Origin: DAOVDI01 sp965373045
GTDB lineage: Bacteria; Acidobacteriota; Aminicenantia; Aminicenantales; Aminicenantaceae
DNA: 5,120 nt
NCBI GenBank assembly: GCA_965373045.1
Contig: CBDVEQ010000189.1
Span: 1 to 5,120, forward strand
Direction of reading: 5' to 3'
Shown: positions 1 through 5,120 of the stretch, one piece after another
Layout: the number at the start of each line of letters is the position of its first letter
Numbering within the stretch: position 1 is the first letter of the stretch
Notes under the pieces: model-generated
Database searches by the model: none
What the model was told of the DNA's origin: nothing
What the model saw: the letters and a program-made list of their open reading frames with translations, nothing else
Made by a program: the position numbers and the translations under genes

Positions 1-45
1 TAATTATTAATTAAGTCACTCGACTCTTTCTATCTTTTCTTCCCA

Positions 46-64
46 CTCGAATCCTCGAATCCTC
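46..64. repeat. Short tandem repeat, 8-bp unit
   Basis: The unit CTCGAATC occurs at 46-53 and again at 54-61, followed by a partial third copy (CTC, 62-64), giving about 2.4 copies. It lies in the non-coding stretch downstream of the helicase operon. No function can be assigned. It may be slippage-derived intergenic sequence. Confidence 0.6.
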
Positions 65-171
65 TCTTTATAACCAATCTCGACCCGTGAATAATCCAGG
101 TTATCAGATGGCTTGAAAACAAGACCCTATAAACCTACACCATGGTTTTTTTGAGATATGTTCTTTACTGG

Positions 172-191
172 ATTCCTGCGTTCACAGGAAT
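172..191. repeat. dRS3-like 20-bp inverted repeat
   Basis: The arms ATTCCT (172-177) and AGGAAT (186-191) flank an 8-base centre, the same 6+8+6 layout as the Neisseria dRS3 repeat (ATTCC-N-GGAAT type). G178 and C185 also pair, giving a 7-bp stem with a 6-base loop. The surroundings (CTGG before, GACG after) match the very common intergenic repeat whose spurious translation reads 'WIPAF-GMT'. It starts 18 bases past the helicase stop, so its RNA would fold as a hairpin in the 3' end of that message. There is no T-run after it, so it is not a classical intrinsic terminator. Only one copy lies in this window; family membership is from pattern recognition. Confidence 0.65.
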
Positions 192-195
192 GACG

Positions 196-218
196 ACTTG
201 CATCCTGTCTAAGCAAGT
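196..218 (-). other. Small inverted repeat across the helicase stop codon
   Basis: ACTTGC (196-201) and GCAAGT (213-218) form a perfect 6-bp stem with an 11-base loop that contains the helicase stop codon (209-211). With the dRS3-like hairpin just beyond it, the 3' end of the minus-strand message could hold two stem-loops in a row. On the plus strand the stem is followed by T's, but no plus-strand gene lies upstream to be terminated. The match may be chance. Confidence 0.3.
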
Positions 219-2572
219 TTTTCCAGGATATGCTGGGCGACCTGCTTGGCGGATTTTCCGCTTTCCTTTGCCGGTCCCACGCAGGACGGACATCCTTCCT
301 TACAGGGGCAAACATCGATGGTTTTCAGGCACTGCCTGAGAAGGTCTTTTTCCAGATCGAATAGCGTAGGACTGAGTCCGATCCCCCCCGGAAAATTATC
401 ATAGATAAAAATATTCGGTTCAAAATCGATCCATTCGGAGATGGGGATATTTGTCTCGACCTTCATTCCAGGAGTGATTGCGCGCGGGGGCAGGGTTTTT
501 CCGGTCGCATTGTCGCCGACCGATACGCCGATATCCCGCAAATCGCACATCAGGAAAAAAGGTGAGACATGATGGAGGCAATATGCCAGGCCGAAAATGC
601 CGTTGATCTTTTCTTCCGGTTCAAAAGGAAAAGACTGGTAAACCTTTGCAGGGATAGTTACCCAGAATGAGGTAGTGTGCATCTCATTCTGGGGCAGGCT
701 GAGTTTTCCGGCCCCGACATTTTCCATTGTGAAAAACTTTATTTTTTTAAATCCGACGACCTGGGTTGCTACATGGACTTCTCCATGATTGATATAAAAT
801 TTCTGCAGGTGCTTCTGTCCGAAGTTGTCCAGGATCTTGATCTTGGTGTAATCAATGGCATCGGTATAATAATCGATATCGGTTTTTTTAACGTAGGCCT
901 TCCTCTGCTCAAAATCCAGCTCCTCGACATAGTACTGTTCTCCTTCACAGATATAGATGGCTTTGGGATGAAGGGCTGTGAGGGCAGCGGTGAAATCCAC
1001 TTCTGCGATGACTTTGGATTTTGCCGATATGTCCACTACCACAAAATTATCCGAACTGATGCTTCTGAGACTGACACCGTCTGCAGGGTAGACATCCGAA
1101 GTCCAATACCATTTGTTTTTTGAGTGATGAACAAGTTTTTCCTCCTCAAGGAAATTAAGAATCTCATCCGTATCAACAGTTCCGAATTTTTCTTCATCAG
1201 TAAAAGGGATCTCAAAGGAAGCGCATTCTATATGGCTGATAAGGATGGAAAGATTGTCGGGGTTGATTAAGGCCTGCTCGGGATTTTTAGAAAAGAAGTA
1301 CTCGGGATTGTTTATGATAAATTGATCCAGGGGAGAGCTTCTGGCTATGAGTACTGCCGCGGATGCTGACATTTTCCTGCCGGCCCGGCCCGCTCTCTGC
1401 CAGGTGCTGGAGATGTTCCCCGGGTATCCGGCCAGCACAGCGACATCAAGACTTCCGATATCTATTCCCAGCTCAAGTGCATTTGTCGAGACCACACCTT
1501 TGATCTTTCCTTCGCGCAGGCCTTTTTCAATCTCTCTCCGCCGGAGAGGGAGGTAGCCTCCCCTGTAGCCCCTGATCTTTCCTTGGTCTTTAACCGTTTT
1601 CTCGATGTCGTTTTTCAAATAAGTGACCAGCACTTCGGTGATAAGCCGGCTTCCTGCAAAGACGATCGTTTGAAGACCGTTTTTTATAAAGAGCCTGGCT
1701 ATACGCCTTGATTCGTTAACATAGGAGCGCCGTATGCCCAGGAATTCATTGATCACAGGAGGATTGTAGAAGATGATATATTTTTCCCCGTGAGGCGCGC
1801 CGTTATTATCCACAAGGGACACAGGCTCTTCGGTCATACGCTCTGCAATTTCGACGGGATTAGAGATGGTCGCCGTACATAGGATGAACCTGGGAGACGA
1901 GCCGTAAAAAGCAGCGATCCTCTTAAGCCGCCTGAGAATATTTGCCAGGTGGCTGCCGAAGATCCCCCTGTAGTTATGCAATTCGTCGATAACGATGTAT
2001 TCCAGATTCTCGAAAAGCTTGATCCACTTTGTGTGGTGAGGAAGGATCCCGGTGTGCAGCATATCCGGATTAGTGAGAATGATATGCCCCCGGGCTCTTA
2101 TGGCTTTCCGGGCGTCCTGCGGTGTATCCCCGTCATAGGTAAATATCCGAATTTCTTCGGGGAGCAGTTTTATGGTTTCATCCAGCTCGGCTCTTTGGTC
2201 CTGAGCCAGGGCCTTTGTCGGGAAAAGATAAATTGCGCGTGCTGAAGGATTTTTCATTATCTTGTCTAGAACAGGAAGGTTGTAGCAAAGAGTTTTTCCC
2301 GAAGCTGTGGGAGTGACAACGACAATGTTCTTTTTATTGTTGAGATGATTCCAGGAACGGCGCTGGTGGGAGTAAAGTTGGTTAAATCCCTTGCGCTTCA
2401 ATGCACCGGTGAGAGCGGGATGGGCCTCGGAAGGATAATCCTCATACTGTCCTTTTCTTGCCTGAATATGTTTTATCGCTTTAATGGAGTCATGACGGAT
2501 ACCCATGTCTCTGAGGAGCTCTACGGATCTGATAAGGTTTTCCTGCTTTGACTTTCCTGGTTTAGTCATCAT
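209..2572 (-). CDS. MrfA/YprA-type DEAD/DEAH-box helicase with C-terminal zinc-binding domain
   Basis: This 787-residue ATP-dependent superfamily 2 helicase is cytoplasmic and probably acts in DNA repair. Motifs appear in order: Q-motif-like YSHQ (67-70), Walker A TPTASGKT (87-94), motif Ia FPTKALAQDQ (117-126), Walker B DELH (196-199), motif III TAT (233-235), motif V around STNALELGIDIG (362-373) and motif VI QRAGRAGR (392-399). The C-terminal half matches the DUF1998/MrfA zinc-binding region, with HHVSPFFLMCDLRDIG (667-682), YDNFPGGIGL (724-733) and a CxCxxxCxxC cluster (C755, C757, C761, C764). Length and layout fit B. subtilis MrfA, a 3'-5' helicase for mitomycin C lesions, and the related fungal Hrq1. 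The first of two adjacent ATGs overlaps the rfaE2 stop and is preferred; starting at the second would lose one residue. No mrfB-like nuclease gene is adjacent. The family call is firm; the exact lesion handled is inferred. Confidence 0.93.
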   Translation of the reverse strand: MMTKPGKSKQENLIRSVELLRDMGIRHDSIKAIKHIQARKGQYEDYPSEAHPALTGALKRKGFNQLYSHQRRSWNHLNNKKNIVVVTPTASGKTLCYNLPVLDKIMKNPSARAIYLFPTKALAQDQRAELDETIKLLPEEIRIFTYDGDTPQDARKAIRARGHIILTNPDMLHTGILPHHTKWIKLFENLEYIVIDELHNYRGIFGSHLANILRRLKRIAAFYGSSPRFILCTATISNPVEIAERMTEEPVSLVDNNGAPHGEKYIIFYNPPVINEFLGIRRSYVNESRRIARLFIKNGLQTIVFAGSRLITEVLVTYLKNDIEKTVKDQGKIRGYRGGYLPLRRREIEKGLREGKIKGVVSTNALELGIDIGSLDVAVLAGYPGNISSTWQRAGRAGRKMSASAAVLIARSSPLDQFIINNPEYFFSKNPEQALINPDNLSILISHIECASFEIPFTDEEKFGTVDTDEILNFLEEEKLVHHSKNKWYWTSDVYPADGVSLRSISSDNFVVVDISAKSKVIAEVDFTAALTALHPKAIYICEGEQYYVEELDFEQRKAYVKKTDIDYYTDAIDYTKIKILDNFGQKHLQKFYINHGEVHVATQVVGFKKIKFFTMENVGAGKLSLPQNEMHTTSFWVTIPAKVYQSFPFEPEEKINGIFGLAYCLHHVSPFFLMCDLRDIGVSVGDNATGKTLPPRAITPGMKVETNIPISEWIDFEPNIFIYDNFPGGIGLSPTLFDLEKDLLRQCLKTIDVCPCKEGCPSCVGPAKESGKSAKQVAQHILEKLA
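2569..2572 (-). promoter_or_regulatory. ATGA start-stop overlap (translational coupling)
   Basis: Read on the minus strand, ATGA contains both the helicase ATG (2572-2570) and the rfaE2 TGA stop (2571-2569). No strong Shine-Dalgarno sequence precedes the helicase start; the bases just upstream read GGCGGCAT. Reinitiation by ribosomes finishing rfaE2 is therefore the likely way the helicase is translated, and the two genes almost certainly share one mRNA. Confidence 0.75.
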
Positions 2573-3042
2573 ATGCCGCCTATTCTTTTTATGATCTCAG
2601 TCGTGGAATATCCGGCCAAAAAAGGAAATATGACCACACGTCCTCCGGATCGATCGACTTCCTGCTTGCCAACAATATCTTCAGGCTTCCAATCACCGCC
2701 TTTGATCAGCACATCGGGCAGAAGTTGGGAGATGATCTCTAAAGGTGTTTCTTCGCTGAATGGGAGCAGATAGTCGATAGCCTCGACTGCCTCCAGCACT
2801 TCAAGGCGCTCCTCAAGAGGGAAGACCGGTCTTTTCGGGCCCTTGAGTTTGCGGATGCTCTCGTCCGTATTTACGGCGACTGCGAGGATATCCCCGCATC
2901 GTTTTGCTTCTAAAAAGAGGAGTATGTGTGCTATGTGAAGGACATCAAAACACCCGTTGGTGAAGACGATTGTTTTTCCCTGCTTTTTAAGGTCTTTTCT
3001 GATAGTGATCAATTGGTTTAGAGTTATGATTTTCGCACTCAT
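2569..3042 (-). CDS. rfaE2: D-glycero-beta-D-manno-heptose 1-phosphate adenylyltransferase (stand-alone RfaE domain II)
   Basis: This 157-residue cytoplasmic nucleotidyltransferase transfers AMP from ATP to heptose 1-phosphate, giving ADP-heptose, the precursor of inner-core LPS heptose or related surface glycans. Visible features are TNGCFD (28-33), the HxGH-type site in variant form HIAH (36-39), NTDES (58-62), KGPKRP (67-72), PLEER (75-79), KGGDW (114-118) and the C-terminal GYSTTEIIKRI (144-154), which corresponds to the ISSTK-like nucleotide-binding motif. The length fits a full single-domain enzyme, so the kinase half (RfaE1) must be encoded elsewhere, unlike fused enterobacterial HldE. 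The second position of its active-site pair is normal histidine, but the glycine between is alanine (A38). It is the first gene of a two-gene unit with the helicase. The ATG is placed by the good match beginning near residue 5 and by a possible extended -10 six bases upstream. Confidence 0.93.
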   Translation of the reverse strand: MSAKIITLNQLITIRKDLKKQGKTIVFTNGCFDVLHIAHILLFLEAKRCGDILAVAVNTDESIRKLKGPKRPVFPLEERLEVLEAVEAIDYLLPFSEETPLEIISQLLPDVLIKGGDWKPEDIVGKQEVDRSGGRVVIFPFLAGYSTTEIIKRIGGI

Positions 3043-3048
3043 AAACCT

Positions 3049-3078
3049 ATTCTATCACATCGAGGTTAGGCATGTAAT
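3049..3078 (-). promoter_or_regulatory. Possible extended -10 promoter for rfaE2-helicase
   Basis: On the minus strand the sequence TGaTAGAAT (3057-3049) gives an extended -10 with five of six consensus bases in the hexamer. A weak -35 match, ATTACA (3078-3073, four of six), lies 18 bp upstream. A start seven bases past the -10 would fall on the A of the rfaE2 ATG (3042), implying a leaderless message. No good Shine-Dalgarno sequence is seen; AGG near the ATG is the best available. This is read by eye and untested. Confidence 0.4.
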
Positions 3079-3094
3079 TGTCATTTGCGCATGT
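3070..3094. repeat. GCATGT direct repeat in the divergent spacer
   Basis: GCATGT occurs at 3070-3075 and again at 3089-3094, 19 bp apart start to start, which is a little under two turns of the helix. The left copy overlaps the proposed rfaE2 -35 and the right copy sits between the proposed uvrA -35 and -10. The arrangement could suit a regulator acting on both units, but six-base matches arise easily by chance. It does not match the LexA boxes I know. Confidence 0.2.
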
Positions 3095-3113
3095 TTGATC
3101 CCGGTGTTAAAAT
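3085..3113 (+). promoter_or_regulatory. Possible extended -10 promoter for uvrA
   Basis: TGtTAAAAT (3105-3113) is an extended -10 with five of six consensus bases. TTGCGC (3085-3090), 17 bp upstream, keeps only the first three bases of the -35 consensus. The box ends eight bases before the uvrA ATG, so transcription would begin at about 3120-3122, leaving essentially no 5' leader. No Shine-Dalgarno sequence is visible before the ATG. No E. coli-type (CTGT-N8-ACAG) or Bacillus-type (GAAC-N4-GTTC) LexA operator was found here. Confidence 0.4.
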
Positions 3114-3121
3114 GAATTTTC

Positions 3122-5120
3122 ATGCTCAAAAAGATCACGGTCAAAAAAGCAGCCCAGCACAATCTGAAAAAGATCGATGTTTGCTTGCCCCGCAATAAGC
3201 TCATTGTCATAACAGGGCCAAGCGGTTCAGGGAAATCTTCACTGGCATTTGACACTCTTTTTGCGGAAGGCCAGAGGCGGTATCTTGAATGTTTGTCCAC
3301 TTATGCCCGTCAGTATATCGAACAGTTGGAAAAGCCCGAGGTCGAGTCAATAGAGGGCCTGTCTCCAGCCATATCCATCGACCAGCGGACCATATCCACC
3401 AACCCCCGTTCCACAGTAGGAACCGTTACCGAGACGTATGATTATTTGCGGCTGCTTTTTGCCCGTGCCGGAACCCCTCACTGTACGAAGTGCGGGCGGG
3501 AAGTCCGCTCTCAGAGCAAGGAGCAGATTTTACGCCGGATCTATGAATTGGCTGAAGGACGGCAGGTGAAAATCCTTTCGCCTGTAGTCAAAGGTCGGAA
3601 AGGGGAATATGTGAAACTGTTTGACCGATGGGTGAGAAAGGGCTTTCTCCGTGCCCGTGTTGACGGTCAGATACGCGAACTGGACGAAAAGATCTTTCTT
3701 GAAAGGAATAAAAAACATAACATTGAAGTTTTTGTGGATGAAATCGATGTTTGCCCCGGTTCTGGAAAAAGACTGCATGAAGCGGTAGAAAAAGCCCTGG
3801 AAATGTCAGGAGGCGACCTCCTGGTGATGACAGAAAAAGCCCATGAGACTTATCTTTCTTTAAGCCTTATCTGCCCGTATTGCAATATCAACCTTCCTGA
3901 GCTTGAGCCGAGATCTTTCTCCTTTAACAGCCCCTACGGCGCCTGCCCGTCCTGTCATGGGATCGGCTGCCGGACAAAAGTGGATTCCTGGGGCGATATC
4001 AAACTGACGGACGAGATCTGTTCATTTTGTAATGGCAGCCGGCTGAAGAATGAAAGTCTGTCCGTTAAAATAGCCGGGAAAAACATTCATGAATTGTGCT
4101 CTCTGCCTGTCCATCTCCTGAAAAATTTCCTGCAATCTCTCGAGTTTCCTCTCCCTATACAGCCTGTTGTTTCCCCTATCATGAAGGAGATCGTCTCCCG
4201 GCTGAAGGTCATGGTCGAACTGGGGATGCCGTATCTGCAGTTAGCCCGGACTACGTCCTCCCTGTCTGGTGGCGAAGCAAGGCGGATCAGATTATCTGCC
4301 CAGGTAGGAGCCCGGCTAAGGGGGATCCTGTATGTTCTGGACGAGCCAACTATCGGGCTGCACCAAAGGGATAACAGCCGTTTGATCACACTTTTAAGAG
4401 AGATTCGGGATGAAGGGAATTCCATCATTGTTGTGGAACATGATGAACAGACCATCCGGTCAGCAGATTTTATCCTGGACCTGGGCCCTGGCGCCGGAGA
4501 ACATGGTGGATTCAAGGTAGCTGAAGGCGACCTGAGTCAGATTCTCAAATCTCAGTATTCTTTAACAGCTGACTATCTTCGGGGGGATAAAACTATTCCT
4601 GTTCCTTTAAAAAGACGCGTGTCTCAGGGGTGGCTGACAATCGTTCAGGCAGCATATCGCAATTTGAAAAATATCGATGTTCGCATTCCCCTGGGAGTGA
4701 TGACAGTCGTCACCGGTGTTTCCGGCTCCGGGAAAAGCACATTGATATATGATATTCTCTATAAACATCTGTCTAATATCTTGTATCGTGCCAAACAGAA
4801 GCCGGGAAAACATGAAAACATAAAGGGGATTGACCGGATCGACAAAGTGGTTTCAGTTAACCAAAAACCGATCGGACGGACACCGCGGTCCAACCCGGCT
4901 ACTTATACAGGATTATTTACATCTCTCAGGCAGCTTTTTGCCATGACTCAGGAGTCACGCATCCGTGGATACAAACCCGGCCGTTTCAGTTTTAATGTGC
5001 GTGGAGGACGGTGTGAGGAATGCAGGGGTGCCGGTGTTAAAAGAATTGAAATGCATTTTGTACCGGATGTTTTTGTGACTTGTGATCGCTGCTATGGACT
5101 GAGATACAATAAAGAGACGT
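3122..5120 (+). CDS. uvrA: Excinuclease ABC subunit A (UvrA), insertion-domain-less form, 3' end beyond window
   Basis: UvrA dimers scan DNA for bulky damage and load UvrB in nucleotide excision repair. The first 666 codons are present. The first ABC half has Walker A GPSGSGKSS (32-40), signature LSGGE (381-385), Walker B ending LDEP (D407, E408) and H-loop H440. The second half has Walker A GVSGSGKST (532-540) and the zinc module C631, C634, C654, C657; its signature and Walker B lie past the edge. The UvrB-binding region (about 122-250) is present, flanked by C121/C124 and C251/C254. Between C275/C278 and C300/C303 there are only 21 residues, where E. coli UvrA, as I recall it, has about 125, so the insertion domain is missing in frame. 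Extrapolating, the full protein would be about 830 residues instead of about 940. An in-frame TGA at 3113-3115 rules out an earlier start. Confidence 0.95.
   Translation, partial: MLKKITVKKAAQHNLKKIDVCLPRNKLIVITGPSGSGKSSLAFDTLFAEGQRRYLECLSTYARQYIEQLEKPEVESIEGLSPAISIDQRTISTNPRSTVGTVTETYDYLRLLFARAGTPHCTKCGREVRSQSKEQILRRIYELAEGRQVKILSPVVKGRKGEYVKLFDRWVRKGFLRARVDGQIRELDEKIFLERNKKHNIEVFVDEIDVCPGSGKRLHEAVEKALEMSGGDLLVMTEKAHETYLSLSLICPYCNINLPELEPRSFSFNSPYGACPSCHGIGCRTKVDSWGDIKLTDEICSFCNGSRLKNESLSVKIAGKNIHELCSLPVHLLKNFLQSLEFPLPIQPVVSPIMKEIVSRLKVMVELGMPYLQLARTTSSLSGGEARRIRLSAQVGARLRGILYVLDEPTIGLHQRDNSRLITLLREIRDEGNSIIVVEHDEQTIRSADFILDLGPGAGEHGGFKVAEGDLSQILKSQYSLTADYLRGDKTIPVPLKRRVSQGWLTIVQAAYRNLKNIDVRIPLGVMTVVTGVSGSGKSTLIYDILYKHLSNILYRAKQKPGKHENIKGIDRIDKVVSVNQKPIGRTPRSNPATYTGLFTSLRQLFAMTQESRIRGYKPGRFSFNVRGGRCEECRGAGVKRIEMHFVPDVFVTCDRCYGLRYNKET

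Larger units (their letters stand above)
1..208. other. Non-coding region downstream of the helicase gene
   Basis: No gene is supported here. All three plus-strand frames meet a stop within the first 15 bases, so no gene reads in from the left on that strand. No minus-strand frame gives a credible protein. The stretch is AT-rich at its left edge. It contains an 8-bp tandem repeat (46-64) and a dRS3-like inverted repeat (172-191). The short open frames that cross 127-339 translate this repeat (for example WIPAFTGMTT) and are spurious. No hairpin followed by a clear T-run was found to end the minus-strand transcript. Confidence 0.75.

Noticed and set aside
196..224. Intrinsic terminator on the plus strand (stem 196-218 followed by T's)
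   Set aside because: There is no plus-strand gene upstream, the stem is only 6 bp with an 11-base loop, and it lies over the helicase coding end.
127..339. Overlapping small open frames on both strands (62 and 65 residues)
   Set aside because: The plus-strand one reads WIPAFTGMTT and the minus-strand one RHSCERRNPV, the typical spurious translations of a dispersed intergenic repeat; the rest is antisense to the helicase C-terminus.
677..1123. 148-residue open frame on the plus strand
   Set aside because: It is antisense to the conserved C-terminal half of the helicase and its sequence resembles no known protein; a shadow frame.
3043..3121. SOS (LexA) box controlling uvrA
   Set aside because: No CTGT-N8-ACAG or GAAC-N4-GTTC palindrome is present in the spacer; a lineage-specific LexA motif cannot be excluded.
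3055..3300. 81-residue minus-strand open frame upstream of rfaE2
   Set aside because: It is antisense to the uvrA Walker A region and the divergent spacer and has no recognisable protein features.
3953..4030. Frameshift or broken gene as the cause of the UvrA gap
   Set aside because: The frame is continuous from 3122 to the window end, with both Walker A motifs, the first-half signature and all zinc cysteines in one frame, so the shortening is in-frame and clean.
4087..4515. 142-residue open frame on the minus strand, with a 92-residue plus-strand frame beside it
   Set aside because: Both lie inside uvrA across its ABC signature and Walker B codons, which are clearly read in the uvrA frame.
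3122..5120. UvrA2-type or drug-resistance (DrrC-like) UvrA paralogue
   Set aside because: That class lacks the UvrB-binding domain; here residues between C124 and C251 match that domain in length and content, so the missing part is a different one.

Overview
This window carries three protein genes on two divergent transcription units. The minus strand holds a compact pair: rfaE2 (2569-3042), then an MrfA/YprA-type DEAD/DEAH helicase (209-2572), overlapping by four bases. The plus strand holds the first 666 codons of uvrA (3122 to beyond 5120), which is cut by the window edge. A 79-bp divergent spacer (3043-3121) separates the two units. The first 208 bases hold no gene. They contain a short tandem repeat and a 20-bp inverted repeat of the dRS3-like, 'WIPAF-GMT' kind that is scattered through many Gram-negative genomes.

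The organism is probably a Gram-negative bacterium with heptose-containing surface glycans, because RfaE2 makes ADP-heptose. Base composition looks intermediate. The stand-alone RfaE2 (not fused to the kinase, as in enterobacterial HldE) and the unusual UvrA fit a deep-branching or environmental lineage such as Omnitrophota, Nitrospirota or Desulfobacterota. That placement is a guess from gene style and the sequence does not prove it.

The functional theme is DNA repair flanking one envelope-sugar gene. UvrA is the damage sensor of nucleotide excision repair. The helicase resembles B. subtilis MrfA, which works in a UvrA-independent excision pathway for mitomycin-type lesions.

The best observation is in UvrA. 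The roughly 100-residue insertion domain that normally splits the zinc module of the first ABC half is absent. It is replaced by a 21-residue loop, so the first half looks like the second half (CxxC-x21-CxxC versus CxxC-x19-CxxC). The UvrB-binding domain is retained, so this is not the usual UvrA2 class. Secondary points are an HIAH variant of the HxGH active-site motif in RfaE2, and a pair of extended -10 boxes so close to both start codons that the two mRNAs may be leaderless. No mobile element, CRISPR array, tRNA or rRNA was seen.
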